Part shown: one piece after another, positions 46,180 to 58,952 of the stretch
Layout of the letters: the number at the start of each line of letters is the position of its first letter
How positions within the stretch are numbered: the stretch's first letter is position 1
Assembly: GCF_932294415.1 (NCBI RefSeq)
Contig: NC_065536.1
Location: 13,609,974-13,673,973, forward strand
Source of the DNA: Quercus robur
Taxonomy: Eukaryota > Streptophyta > Magnoliopsida > Fagales > Fagaceae
DNA length: 64,000 nt
Reading direction: 5' to 3'
Program-made: the position numbers and the translations under genes
Notes under the pieces: model-generated
Told to the model about the DNA's origin: nothing
Database searches by the model: none
What the model saw: only the letters and a program-made list of their open reading frames with translations

Positions 46180-46481
46180 ACCCAATTTCGGTTTTCTGTT
46201 TCTGTTGCCGACCTTCATCATCTGTATGTATAATGTTGTTGTTTTGATACATCTTCTAGCTCACGCATGATAAATCCAATGTATTAGATTAAAAAGGTTT
46301 GTCACACTTATAATATCTGATTCTCGGAGATAAAAGAGGAAAAGGGTTTTTTTTTTTTTTTTTTAAATTTCAGATTGTTTCAATTTTTTATTTGAATTTG
46401 TGCTCAAAATTTTGGTTTTTGCCTGTTTGCCTTGTAGAGTGTAATATTTTGAAGCTAAAGTGAAGAGAAAATTCCAACACC

Positions 46482-49400
46482 ATGGCGGGGTTCTCAAGTA
46501 AGAGAAGGAAAATAAGGCAGCCTGATTCAGAGTTTCCTCTGCTCAAGGTGACACCTTCACATTTTGTTTCTAATTTCTATGCTTTTAATCTATAATTTCA
46601 AAATATTATCTTCAATGGTTGCACAATTTTTATTTTTATGTGCTTGTTGCTAACATGTGTCAAATTGTCTTTTCTTCAAAAATTTTTAGTGTCACAAGAC
46701 TCAAAATGACCTGGAGGATTGGATTGGTATTGGTAAATTGCCAGATGAAATACTTGTTTCCATTTTGTCTCTCTTACCTATGAAACAAGCAATTAGAACT
46801 AGTGTCCTCGCCCGTAGATGGCGGTATTTGTGGACTTCCATTACTCATTTAGAGTTTGATGATCTCAGCGTAAACTATCTATTGTTTTCTCAACCTCGAT
46901 CGCCCTCTCCCACTCCCTTTGATATGTGTGCACCCTTAGAACCTACATACCCACCATTTCTTGTTAAAAGGAGGAGATTTGTTGATTGGGTCAATCAAGT
47001 ATTGAATTTACATAAGGGTTCGCATGTAGAGGAATTCAGCCTTGAGTTTTCCGTGTATGGTCATTATTTTAAAAGTGATATTGATAGCTGGATAAACTTC
47101 GCTTTTCAAAAGAGAGTTAAAAGGCTTCATTTGATATTCACATGCACATGGGCTTCCACACAGAGGTCATACACTCTTACGCCTCCAATGCTTTGTAATT
47201 ACAGACTCGATTCGTTAGTACAACTCCGTCTGTGCTATGTGGAGGTGACCGGAGAAGTTCTCGAATGCTTTTTGTCTGCTTGCCCACTTCTTGAATTCTT
47301 ATCTGTATCAGACTCACATGTGATGAATTTTAAAATTTCCGGACCATCACTCAAGCTAAAGCAATTAGAGATAACTTACTGCACATTGACAAGTCTTGAT
47401 ATTTATGCTGTGAATCTTATGTCATTTAAATATGTGGGAAACCATGAATGCATTTCTTGGAAGCACACACCCCCGCTTGTTAATGCACATTTTGGTGGGC
47501 CTTATGCCAGCTATATTATCAAGAGCTTTTTCCAGTTTCAAAGCTATCTGTCTCAGCTAGAGACACTGGTGTTGGACTTAGGGTTTCAGGTCAGTATGTA
47601 AAAATCCACTTTTCTGTTCCAAAGTACAAACAAAATAAGATGCTTATCCATTTTGTTGTGATTGAATTTTTCAGAAGTTAACCTGCTTTCCCAAACTGCC
47701 CAAATTAAGGAATCTTAAGCAATTGGAATTGCAACTGAATTACCGTGTGTTCTGCCTCCTCCTTTGCACATCCCTACTACGTGCATCTCCTTCATTAAAT
47801 AGATTTAAAATTAAGGTGAATATTCTTACTTTTGAGAGCTTTAATTGTGGATTTTATGATAATGTTTATTTTTGGGTAAATTTCACTCTTACCACCCTAG
47901 ATTATTATTGATTTTGCAATCTTCCCCTAAGATAATGATTTGTGCATTTCACAGCCCAATTTAAAAGAAGAAAAAAAAGATTAGCAATTCACCCCTAAAG
48001 AAAAAATATGCCTAAATTACCCTTAACTCAAATAGTGGGATGGTAGTTTAGTACACTTGGCATGTCAACTGAAAATAAGAAATTTTATTTTCTTAGATTT
48101 CTAATTAAATCTATTAGATTTTTTTTTTCTTTTTTGACGCAAATGTCTGATGTGCCATATGCTGCCATGTCACCAGTTGTGTCAGGCATAGCTTTTGTAT
48201 TTTTTTTCCCTTGATTTATGGGGTATGTTGATACAATTCTTTCAAATTGGGTGTTAATTGAAAATTTGATTATCTAGGGGAGATTGCAAAAGGGGTGTGT
48301 GGAAGTATGGCTCTTTTGGGGGCAGTTTGGGTTGGGGGGGGGGGGGGGGGGGGGGAACCACATTTATATTCGGAGGGGCTGGGAAAAGTCTTCAAGGTTT
48401 ATTGCTTTTGAAGTGGGAGGTGGTACTAGATTTAGTTTTTAGAGTGATTTATGGTGTGTTGAATACATGAGAAGAACCCTAAACAATATTAACATCTATG
48501 AGTTAAAAGATCTAGAACTGCATTTATCTTTTGCTCCACATAATCCCAAGCGAGCTATTATCCTGGGGATCTCCCTTAAGGGGCATCAAACCCTACTGAG
48601 TGCTGACAATTTTTTTTTTTTTTGGTCTTACACAGTTACACTACCTAGGGTAGACCATTTCTTCCCATTTTTATAGTTTTTTTTACTGAATTAGCTAATT
48701 TTGTATTGTTGTATGTTATGATTTCAATATGACTTGTGAACAAGGTAGGCCTATGAACTTTCTGTTAGGAACTTGCTGTTAGTTTTGTGTTATCATGTAT
48801 AATCAAATATAGTATACACGTAATAACTATCTAGATTGATAGTTGGATGTGGGACATATTATTGTGCACTCTGAGTCTCTGACACACTATTGGATTTGCT
48901 GCCCCTCTCTAACCAAGAAACAAACCATACAATACGTTCAAGTAATTTAATTTGAATCCAAACTGACCCTTAGTTCTCAGAAACCCAAGCAGAACCTGTT
49001 AGGTTGGGTTGCCTGCAATTTGTTGTTGAGGTCCTCGTGTGTGTGTTTTAAATTTATAAAGGACTTGCTTTCTTTTCTTTTTGAATGTTAGTTGCATGGT
49101 TTCTTACAAACAATTCTCTTTCTCTGAAAAAAGGTTGTGGCATGGGATAATCTCTACACTTAATTTGAACCCCTAAACGGAATATTTGTATCATGTGTCC
49201 CTATCAAAGCATGACTCTCATGTTAGTTTCCACTTATTAAAACGCCACATTTTGTTCCACTAGATGTAGAGATATATTTGTGTGTTGAAAAAATTTAGGC
49301 TAAGGTGTAATTAATGCAAAGGTGCAATGAAACCATAATCTTACTTGAAAATTTTGTTTTCTTGCTTGTTTGTAAAATTGTGAGATAAATTGATTTCTTG

Positions 49401-51129
49401 TTTCTCTTTGTACCAGAAAAAAGATGAAACTCTACTTTTTTATGGTTTATTTGTTTCATTTTGCCTTTATTTTATTTTTTATTTTTGAATGCACCAAACA
49501 ATCTAGAAACAAGTTATGATTTTGGGGATCCCCATTGAGGACTTCAGAACCTGCTGAGTTTTGACAACTTTATTTTAGCTTATAGTGCCTAGGGTAGACT
49601 TAACCTTCCCACTTTGATGGCTTTTCCCTTAATTAGCAGGTTATATATTCTTACATAGGTTAACAAGATACATAAATTGTGAAAAAGAGTCTTTGGAGGG
49701 AGAGGAATAGTAGATGTTTTGAAGATACTGAGAATTCTATTCCTGACCTCAAGCTTCTCTTTTTTAGAACTTTAAGGGATTGGTTGTTTGCTTTGCAAGA
49801 TAAATCTTTCCCCTCTTTTATTGATTTCCTAGACTCTTGTAATTTTTGTATTTGATTTCTTTTCCCTTGTACACTTCCTGTGCACTAGGGTGTTCCCTTT
49901 TTTATCAATATATCTTTTACTTATCAAAAAAAAAAATAAATTGTGAAAAAGATAGGCCTATGAACAATTTTTTTTAATTTAATGTTTGTGTTAGCATTTA
50001 ATGTATACATGCAATAACGTCCAGTTGATGATTTGGATATGGGTCAAGCACTATCAGCACTCTGACCTTATGGTAAGGTTGAACATATTTTGTTTTCTTT
50101 CCCTTGATATGGTGGCAGTAACCAGTAGGTTGGCCAGAAAATTTCTCTGTTGAACCTATCTCCTCATAGCAATATGAGATTTGCGTTTAACTGACAGTAG
50201 AAGATGCTTTTGCTGCACAAAAGAACTGTCCATTTGGAAGGAATGGTGGAAAACTGTTTTTTAGTATTAACTGCCATCCATCTTGCGTAGAATCTGGATT
50301 ATTGTGGAATGCAGGAATTGAAATGGGAATGTTTTATCCCACTTGCACAGAATGTGGTATGTTGGGGTTAGGCCTTTGCAGCTCATATAAATTAATCACT
50401 TTCTTTTTATGTTAATTTTTATGCAATTTTTAAGACGGGCTTGCAGTTTAGTATGCAAGGAAATCAGGTACTTTGGTTTCAAATCATACCACTCCCCCAA
50501 TGGGCCCCTGAGCCCACATGGGGGCCCTTTTGTAGGCAAGAAGTGGGCATAAGGCAGTATTGTTGATGCTCTAGCTGGACTTGTTTATTTTGTCTGTATT
50601 GCTTTTGATGTGGTAACCTTTTGTTATGTGCTACAGCGATTTCTTTCACTTCTTTTAAATGGGACAACTAGATGGTTTATTTCCTATTACAAATCACTTC
50701 TTCATGTTAGGTTCATATTTTGGAGTGAGAGCACTATTGCCTTTTCTACTTATTATGAGTATTGATGGCTTATATTCTCTCTTTAACTTCCAGACTTGGA
50801 ATAACCATGGGGTGCTAACCTTTTTTCTTATGCAGTTCTTTGACTTGGAGAAACGTACGAAAGAAAAAATGGAGATAAAAAAGTCTAAATGTAAACATAA
50901 ATGCCTCAAGGTGGTTAAATTAAGTGGCTTTGTTGGGTGTGGAGTTGATCTGGAGATTGCAAGGTACATATTGAGTCATACTTTGTCACTTGAAAAGATA
51001 ATTATCAATCCCCGCCATCCATTTATAGTGACAACTGAGGATACTGATGAGCATCTAAAGGCAAGAAGTCGTGCTAGGCAACACCTTGAACATATATTAC
51101 CTCAAGGAACACAATTAGTGGTACTCTAA
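46482..51129 (+). CDS. F-box/LRR/FBD protein, 4 exons, 466 residues
   Basis: Exons: 46482-46547, 46690-47589, 47675-47815, 50836-51129; all introns GT-AG, all phase 0 (22, 300, 47 and 97 codons before the stop). The F-box is at about residues 37-78 (LPDEILVSILSLLPMKQAIR, then RRWRYLWTSI). A leucine-rich section follows (LRLCYVEVTGEVLECFLSAC; LEFLSVSDS). The FBD domain is at the end (CLKVVKLSGFVGCGVDLEIA ... LEKIIINPR). Such proteins are usually substrate-recognising subunits of SCF ubiquitin ligases, binding SKP1 through the F-box. The target cannot be predicted. Intron 3 is 3 kb, long for this family, because of repeats and a LINE. Its promoter region is split by a hAT element. The start is supported by the identical start in the truncated copy. 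Confidence 0.93.
48334..48355. repeat. Poly-G run of 22 bases
   Basis: An uninterrupted G tract in intron 3 of the F-box gene. It could form a G-quadruplex; its length may also be an assembly uncertainty. Confidence 0.9.
48568..50075 (+). repeat. Duplicated segment inside F-box intron 3
   Basis: Two related units. The first is about 48568-49215; the second is about 49520-50075, with the LINE insert in it. Shared order: GGGGATC.CC, CCTACTGAGT/CCTGCTGAGT, TTTTGACAA, CCTAGGGTAGAC, TAGGCCTATGAAC, TATACATGCAATAAC-like. A third relative is at 32530-33215. Confidence 0.65.
49689..49935 (+). mobile_element. Very short 5'-truncated LINE
   Basis: About 247 bp of an L1-type 3' end, with residues such as WRERNSRCFED, LLFFRTLRDWLFAL and FIDFLDSC in one frame, then a 3' tail and a poly-A run. 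A perfect 17-bp target duplication ATAAATTGTGAAAAAGA is present (49672-49688 and 49936-49952). It belongs to a different LINE family from 42731-43908, judging by the residues. Confidence 0.9.
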
Positions 51130-53275
51130 ATATGATCAACTTTTGACGGTGAGGCTGGGATGGTGCTTCTGAAGTGCGCTTTGTTTTTTGGTAGTAGCAA
51201 TGGATTTTGAATCGTATCATGTGTATTATTATGTTATAGAGCTCGGTATTTTTTTTATATTATTTGGTTTTTATTTATTGTTATAATATGAGCTTCTTTC
51301 TTCTTTCTTCTACTTTTATTTTTTTATTTTTTTTTTCCACAATTGGGCAGAGAACAATTTGTGTTAAAATATATTATTCGCCCTAATGGATGTTGAAACC
51401 CTTTATCTACCCCAAGGTCCCTATTGTTGAACATTATTCTAGCCATGCCTCCCCATCCCAATAATCATCTTTCTGTTCAAGATTTTTAAATTTGGAATTC
51501 TTTCTCCCTTTAGTTTGTTCCCTTTATTATATTAAGACTAATCCCAACTCGTTCTTATATCTATACCTTTAACTTTTATTTTGGCCATATGTCATGTCAG
51601 CAATAGCAATTTCCATCGAAAAAGTAACAGTAATGACTAAATCGACGTTGCATTTCAAGGTTAGAGACCAAATTTACACAATTGAAAAATTAGGGACCAA
51701 ATTGAAATATGGTGTAAAGAATAAAAACAAAATACGTAATTTACCTTAGAAAATATAAAAAATGTAAAAAAAAAAAAAAGTTAAAATTTTTTTTATTCCA
51801 ATAAAGAGTTTCTAAAAATGTTTTTTAAACTAATACCCATAAGGTATTTGTTAACTTTTGCCAATCTATATATGATCAATCTATATATGTGTGGTTGCAA
51901 GCTGCAACTCACCTTTCACAAATCTCTACAATTCACCTTCCACAAATCTCTGAGGAATATTTTGAACTTATAACTTTCAGGATGTGGTTCTCTTATTCTA
52001 TACACCATGTGTAACAAAGTTACTTCCCTTTTGCACTTTCTTTCATGAATGAAATCCATTACTTATTAAAATAAATTTTTTTTAAAAAATAAACAAGTTT
52101 GTTACTACATTTAAGAAAACAAAATGCGGCATTTGAAATTAACAACAAATATAATTTAACTAACTCTCATGCAATGATTAGTCAAAACAGATATATGAGT
52201 CATGTTTTGTTATGGGCATGAAGTATTAGATGTGGAAACTTTAGAACATTTAGAAGTAAGAATAAAAAAATTTCACATCAAGTGTAGAAATTTAAGATCA
52301 TCCATGTACCACTACTAATAATAAAAAAGGTCAAAGTGAAAATAAAAGAAAGAATGTACTTTCTAATTTCCCACCCTTTATTATTACCTAACCCACCATG
52401 CCAAATTTAGAAGAGAGCTTTTTCCTCTAGTAGAAAGTAGGCTTGTTGAAGAATCAACCACTAAACTACTCCATTGTTTTTTGTTACAATAAAAAGCTAA
52501 TAAGTATTTATTCTCAAAAGGTTTTGATATTTTTCAAATAAAAAGATGTATGAGGTTTTTTTTTTTTGCTTTTTAAAAATTTTTAGTTATGAAAACCCGA
52601 GATGGTGAATTGGAACTTTGAACATTTTCGTCAAAAACATCAAAAAATGCCAGTTAGCATATACAACTAAAATTAAAAAAAAATTAACATAATTAATATT
52701 TTTATTAATTTTATTGTATATACAATAAAATCTATAAATTTATTTCCCTAAATTTTGAGATTATATGTTTGTTTATGAAATTATGCCACATTTTTTATTT
52801 GTAGAATAATTTATCAATAAAATAAATAAAGTTTTGTTTTATATATATATATATATATATATAGTTTAACTCATGTAAATTTAGGAGTGTACATGGGTCG
52901 GGTTAAGGGGGTTTTTTTTATCCAACCCACCATGGTGGGTCAAAAAAATTCAACCCAACCCAATCCACATGGGTTGGGTTGGGTCGGGTTGAACCCATGG
53001 GTTGGACAAAATTATTGTTATTATTATTATTATTATTATTAATAATTGAATAGAAAAAAATATAAATATAAATATATTAAAAAAACCTAAAGATTAGTAT
53101 TAATGTAACTCCTTAAAATCAAACAACACTAATGACTAAACAACAATAGTAATATACTAAGTTTTGTGTGAACTAATTGGTTTTTATATAGGATAGGAAG
53201 AGCAAGTTATTTTAAAAAATTTATTAATTATATAATATATATGGGTGGGTCGGGTTGGGTTTGTCGGGTTGGGTT
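51130..53275. other. AT-rich intergenic sequence
   Basis: No gene seen. 52895-53000 and 53240-53280 are GGGTTGGGTT-type repeats with inverted arms (AACCCAACCC / GGGTTGGGTT), probably a TIR element end pair. ATT microsatellite near 53012-53045. Confidence 0.5.
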
Positions 53276-53689
53276 TGGCGTGAGATGAGATTAAGGAAAA
53301 CAATAAGCAAAACATGGCCAAATAGAGAGAAAAATTGAAGTAAAAAAGAGCTTACTTCAAATCTATCTACTGTTGTTGTTGTTGTTTGTAGTGAAATCTG
53401 AAGCAAAGAGGTGAGTGAGAGGAGTTTCTTAACAATGATGATAATGGTGAAAAGAAGAGTAACACAAAATTAAGAGAATTGGAAAACTAAAGAAGAAGAA
53501 ATTTGAGTTTGAAAACCAACGTGAGTGTATTAGGAGTGTGTTCTAATTTTGTAGATAATGTTTTACGTGGAAGTTAAAGAAATGTTTTTACCAAGTTTTG
53601 CTCCTACTTAAACATAGGGTGTAGGGGTATTTTGGCACAAAAAAAAAATCCGGTCCAAACAAGCGCAATCCCTTAAATAGTAGTATAGA
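53276..53689 (-). mobile_element. Helitron-like 5' end, copy A
   Basis: From 53689 on the minus strand: A|TCTATACTACTATTTAAGG, then a segment shared with copies B and C over about 410 bp (TGGTTTTCAAACTCAAAT, TTTCACTACAAACAACAAC, GGCCATGTTTTGCTTATTGT). No 3' end seen. Confidence 0.6.
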
Positions 53690-53829
53690 TGAGGTTATTT
53701 TTCTCTTTGCAGCAAGTAATATATTGTGTCTTAATACAAGTTGCAGCAAGTAATATATTAAGTCTTGGATTACCGTTTAGCAAAAAAAAATTCTTGGGTT
53801 ATCAGATTATGTGTTAATTTTCTTCTCCA

Positions 53830-54210
53830 TGTTTTGGTTTACCAATGAGAAATTAAATTTATGTGATAGATTTCAAGAATAGGATAATTATTGCTTAATT
53901 TGTAAAAAATGATTGTTTTATCTCCAACAAAAACTTATTATTTTATCATGATTTAGATTCTAAAAGGAAAAAAAGAAAAAAAAAATTTTAACTCCCACAT
54001 AAAATAGTGCCTACAGAATAGGACTACACTTTGTTATCATTATCCTTTCCATATCATTATCTTATCTTATCTTTTTTTATTTTTTTCTTTTATTTGGTCA
54101 GTTTGATGGATGTTTAAGTATTTTCTCTAATTAATGACTATTTTTTAAAGAATAGGAATGATATATATTGATTTGTCCTTTTTTTTTTTTTTTTTTTTTT
54201 TTTGGTGGTT
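53830..54210 (+). repeat. Segment repeated at 55795-56060
   Basis: Shared order: GGATAATTATTGCTTAATTT, TTATCTCCAACAAAAACTTA, ACTACACTTT.TTATCATT, TTTGGTCAGTTTGATGG, GAATGATATATATTG, T run. 54540-54680 likewise repeats at 56255-56410. These mark a duplicated block. Confidence 0.65.
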
Positions 54211-54700
54211 ATCGGGTTTCACTCATTATTTTAGTGTATGTGTTCTAAGTGGTGCTCTCTCTTCCTCTTATTATTTTTTTTGTTGTTGTTTTTCTTACAT
54301 TTAAGCCTTACTCTCTATTTTTTGTATTTTTTTTAGGGTGACATATCAACAATTTGGTTAGATTGCATAGCAGACACATTGGATGAATTCGGGTGAGCGA
54401 AGTGGTAGTCATTCTATCAAGTAGTTGTTAAAAAACATTTTTTGTAAATATCCTACGTTTTAAAATTTAATATTGTCCTTTTTTGTGCCTTTCATTGCAC
54501 ATTTGATGATTTTGTAAGCAATTGTTATATACGCAAATTTGCTAAAGCAAGAATGAAACTGGAGAACTTATCTTTAAAACTAAAATTTTAAAATTGTGGT
54601 GAAAATTGCTTCTAAATAATAGACTAACTTTTAGGGTTAAAAACCTACACCCTTAAATATATCTTATATTTGATAGTTTAAAATATTACTTCATTATCTA

Positions 54701-55085
54701 TCTATACTACAATTTAAGCGGCTGCCCCTGTTTGGACCGGATTTTTTTTTTGTTCCAAAATACCCCTACAGCCTATGTTTAACTGTTTAAGTAGGGGCAA
54801 AACTTGGTAAAAATGCTTCTTTAACTTCCACATAAAACAGTATCTATAAAATAGGAACACACTCCTAGTACACTCACGTTGGTTTTCAAACTCAAATTGC
54901 TTCTTATTCAGTTCTCTAATTCTCTCAATTCAGTGTTTTCAAACTCCTTTCACCCACCTCTTTGCTTCAGATTTCACTACAAACAACAACAACAGCAGAT
55001 AGATTTGAGGTAACCTCTTTCTTAGATCAAATTTCAGCCCTTGCTCTCTCTCTCTCATCTCTATTTGGCCATGGTTTGCTTATTG
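54701..55085 (+). mobile_element. Helitron-like 5' end, copy B
   Basis: It starts A|TCTATACTACAATTTAAGC and carries the same subterminal order as copies A and C but in the plus direction. Some CT-rich extra sequence lies before the GGCCATGGTTTGCTTATTGT block. Confidence 0.6.
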
Positions 55086-55526
55086 TTATTCCGAAACTTA
55101 CTGGATATTTTCTGATCTATTGTTTTACAGGCCTTTTGGTTTAGGAGGGGCTGCAATTTAAAGTTGGAAAATTGTAGGTTGTGTGTTCATAAGGCTTTCA
55201 ACCATGGGTTTCTATGTTGCCAAATTAATTGAGACTTTAATTCTTGCGATTGTGTTGTGTCAGTGGTTTTTTATATATTTTATTTCCCTTATTATGCATT
55301 TCTGACTTAGTTTTGTGCACTTCTGTTTTCCTCCTTTTTGTTGTTGTTTGAGTTTGGCTGCCAAATTGTTGATGCATAACCTAACCTTCATAGTGATCGT
55401 CATATATATGTTTGGTGCAGAGGGAAGAAACATCACGATAATGCTACCGTATTTTTTTTTATTAAAGCTCAAAACAAACGTGTCTTCTATTTCCATCAGG
55501 GCCACATCGAAACAGGTTCATTTTTA

Positions 55527-55747
55527 ACTCTAAAGCTAGCATTTTTCACCTTACCTTAAATTGTTATGGTTTGCAAGTCTGATTTTGGGCGACAGCTGTG
55601 AAAGCTTGAGTTTTTTTTTTTGATAGTTTTGGTTCGTTTTTAACTCTAAAGCTAGCATTTTTCACCTTAGCTTTAATTGTTATGGTTTGCAAATCTGATT
55701 TTGGGCGTGACAACTGTGAAAGCTTGAGTTTTTGTTGATAGTTTTGA
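55527..55747 (+). repeat. Tandem duplication of about 108 bp
   Basis: TTTTTAACTCTAAAGCTAGC to GTGAAAGCTTGAGTTTTT occurs twice in direct succession. Confidence 0.85.
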
Positions 55748-56075
55748 GCTTTTGTTTCAGGAATAAAATCATATGAGGTTCTCAATCTCAAATGCTAGGA
55801 TAATTATTGCTTAATTTTTTTAAAAAAGGGTTGTCTTATCTCCAACAAAAACTTATTATTTTATCATGATTTACATTTTAAAAGGACTACACTTTCTTAT
55901 CATTATCCTTTCCATATCATTATCTTATCTTTCTTTTTTTTTTCTTTTCTTTTATTTGGTCAGTTTGATGGGTGTTTAAGTATTTTCTCTAATTAATGAC
56001 TTTTTTTTTTAAAGAATGGGAATGATATATATTGACCTTTTTTTTTTTTTTTTTTTTTTTTTGGTTCTAGCTTTA

Positions 56076-57390
56076 GAGGGTGGTGAGTCCTTTAATGTTG
56101 GTTTCCTATTTTTTTGCAACTTTAAGGGAAAAAAAAAATCCCTATGTTTTAGGTATTTTAATAATATGCCAGCACTGTTTTACATTTAATTTTAAAAAAA
56201 AAAAAAATTGTTTTAAGTATTTTTATTGCTAAAATTTTGCCTATTATTTAGATACTAAAGCAAGAATGATACTGGAGAACTTATCTATCTTTAAAGATAA
56301 AATTTTAAAATTGTGCTGAATGTTGCTTCTAAATAAATAATAGACTAACTTTTAGTGGTAAAAACTTACACCCTTAAATATATCTTATATTTGATAGTTT
56401 AAAATGTTACTTCATTTTAAATTTTAAAATTTTAAAAATTGGTAATAATCTGATCCAAACTAACTTACCAAAAGACAAAAAGACTCCAAACAAACCATGC
56501 CTTTTGAATTTGCATCAAGTGTTATGTGTTCTTAGTTAATAAATTTGCATCAACATTTTTATTTTTTATTTATTATTTTTTTTTTGAGGGTGGTGAGTCC
56601 TTCAACGTTGGTTTCCTTTTTTTTTTTTACAACTTCAAGCCAAAAAAAAAAAAAAAAATCCCGATGTCTTAGGTATTTTAATAATATGCCAGCACTATTT
56701 TACATTTGAATTAAAAAAAAATGTTTTAAGTATTTTTATTCCTAAAATTTTGCCTATTATTTAGATATTACTTAGAAGTAATTTTTTCAATGATTTTATA
56801 CTTATATATTTAAAGAAAAGAGGAAAAAAAATAAAAACCACGTTTTATAGTCTATTATATTTTAGGGGTAAAAACTTACACCCTTAAATATATCTTATAT
56901 TTGATAGTTTAAAATGTTACTTAATTTAAAATTTTAAAAATTGGTAAAATTTAATCTGATCCAAAATAACTTACCAAAAGACAAAAAGTCTCCAAACAAA
57001 CCATACCTTTTGAATTTGCATCAAGTGTTACGTGTTCTTAGTTAATAAATTTGCATCAATGTTTTTTATTTATTTATTTATTTTTTGAGGGTGGTGAGTC
57101 CTTCAACGTTGGTTTCCTTTTTTTTTTTTTTTTTTTTTTTTACAACTTCAAGCAAAAAAAAAAAAAAAAAACCCGATGTTTTAGGTATTTTAATAATATG
57201 CCAACACTTTTTTACATTTAAATTTTTTTTTAAAACGTTCTAAGTATTTTTATTCCTAAAATTTTGCCTATTAATTATTTAGATATTACTTAGAAGTTAT
57301 TTTTTCCATGATTTTATACTTATATATTTAAAGAAACGAGGAAAAAATAAAAACCACGTTTTATAGATTTTCAACCAATTAATAACATGA
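56076..57390 (+). repeat. Tandem array, unit about 500 bp, up to three copies
   Basis: The landmark GAGGGTGGTGAGTCCTT lies at 56076, 56586 and 57087, spaced 510 and 501. Each is followed by GTTGGTTTCCT, a T run, AACTT, TTAGGTATTTTAATAATATG and, in order, CTAAAATTTTGCCTATTA and CTTACACCCTTAAATATATC (the last also at 54650). Non-coding. Confidence 0.8.
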
Positions 57391-57655
57391 AGACTTTTTA
57401 ATACAAAAATAAATAAATAAATAAATATTCTTCAATAGTTAGGGGAGGGAAATTTCAACCAATTCAGCTATTATTTAAAAAAAAAAAAACATTATAGTAT
57501 GGCTAAAATATTTTTAGTGTCAAACTATTGCAACTCAAAAATAAGGGTGCAATATTTTTTTGCAAAACTTTTATATAACAAATTTGACTACAAAATTTTA
57601 ACATAGCACATGCTTCCACTAAATATTGTGCTAAATAATTATTGCACTAAATATG

Positions 57656-58040
57656 TGTGAGGACCCAACTTGGGAGACAGCCCAAGATGAATGGACTAAA
57701 GCCCAAAAAGCCCAAAATAATGAATTTGTAGAGAGTGGGTTGGAAAAACTGGGTCAAAATGAGTTGGACCACAAATATAATAGGCTTAATTCACAAAGGT
57801 AAAAACAAAGGATTAGATTAAGTTTAGAAAAGACGTCCTTGGCACATGTCCTTGATGGTCAGTTCTTATGTATTCCTCACAAGTACGATTACAGGTTTGG
57901 TTCTTGGTTGTTATAATGTTTTCCTTTTGATTTTTTTGATCCCCTTTTCATGGTGGGTCTTTTCCCTTATATAGTCCTCCTTGAATGATTCTGGCCTTCC
58001 ATTTGTAATTCTTTAAGATTTCATAACCTTTCCGGAGAAA
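57656..58040 (+). mobile_element. Possible LTR fragment
   Basis: It begins TGTGAGGACCCAACTTGGG, holds several GCCCAA motifs, a TTATATAG TATA-like site (about 57975) and an AATT-rich end, like plant gypsy LTRs. No matching second LTR or target duplication found. Confidence 0.35.
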
Positions 58041-58317
58041 AACTGTGCTAAAATCAGCAATTAATTTATCATCAATTCATCACACGTCCACTCACTTTAT
58101 GTACTTTAAGTTAACAAAATTAAAGTTAAGAATATATGAAGAAGTGAAGAAGTGCTCCACAAAACATTCACATAACATTTCCATCAAAAAAAAAAAAAAA
58201 ACTAAAGAAAGAAATCCCTCAAAAAAGTAAAAGACTACAAAAAGAAAAGATATAAGACTAAAGACAAAAAAAGGAAAAAAAAAAAATTGTAAAATCAACT
58301 ATTAGGTCGCCTCTAAT

Positions 58318-58515
58318 TGTTCATTTATATATGTGTGTTCTTCTCAAGAGGAAAAACACAAACGTACAACACTACTATTTAGATCCCTCGTGAGATGAGA
58401 TTAAGAAAAACAATAAGCAAAACATGGCCCAATTCGTTTATATATGTGTGTTCTTCTCAAGAGGAAAAACACAAATGTACAGCACTACTATTTAGATCCC
58501 TCGTGAGATGAGATA
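58318..58515. repeat. Tandem duplication of about 115 bp
   Basis: TTTATATATGTGTGTTCTTC through GATCCCTCGTGAGATGAGAT occurs twice. The end of the unit reaches into Helitron-like copy C, so the duplication involves its inner border. Confidence 0.8.
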
Positions 58516-58539
58516 AAAAAAAAAAAAAAAAAAGATCCC

Positions 58540-58952
58540 TCATGAGATGAGATTAAGGAAAACAATAAGCAAAACATGGCCAAATAAAGAGAGAAATTGA
58601 AGTCAGAAGGAGCTTACCTCAAATCTATCTACTGTTGTTGTTGTTGTTTGTAGTGAAATCTGAATCAAAGAGGTGAGTGAGAGGAGTTTCTTAACAATAA
58701 TGATAATGGTGAAAAGAAGAATAACACATAATTGAGAGAATTGGAAAACTAAAGAAGAAGCAATTTGAGTTTGAAAACCAACGTGAGTGTACTGGGAGTG
58801 TGTTCCTATTTTGTAGATAGTGTTTTACGTGGAAGTTAAAGAAGTATTTTTACCAAGTTTTGTCCCTACTTAAACATAGGGTGTAGGGGTATTTTGGAAC
58901 AAAAAAAAAAATCCGATCCAAATAGGTACAGCCCCTTAAATAGTAGTATAGA
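58540..58952 (-). mobile_element. Helitron-like 5' end, copy C
   Basis: From 58952 on the minus strand: A|TCTATACTACTATTTAAGG. It is close to copy A over its whole length, with scattered substitutions. Confidence 0.6.

Noticed and set aside
45763..46270. Open frames of 72-76 codons on both strands
   Set aside because: Inside the hAT element and lacking transposase similarity.
47880..48310. Possible MITE with CTTACCACC / GGGGAGATTGC-type ends
   Set aside because: The ends match only loosely and no target duplication could be found.
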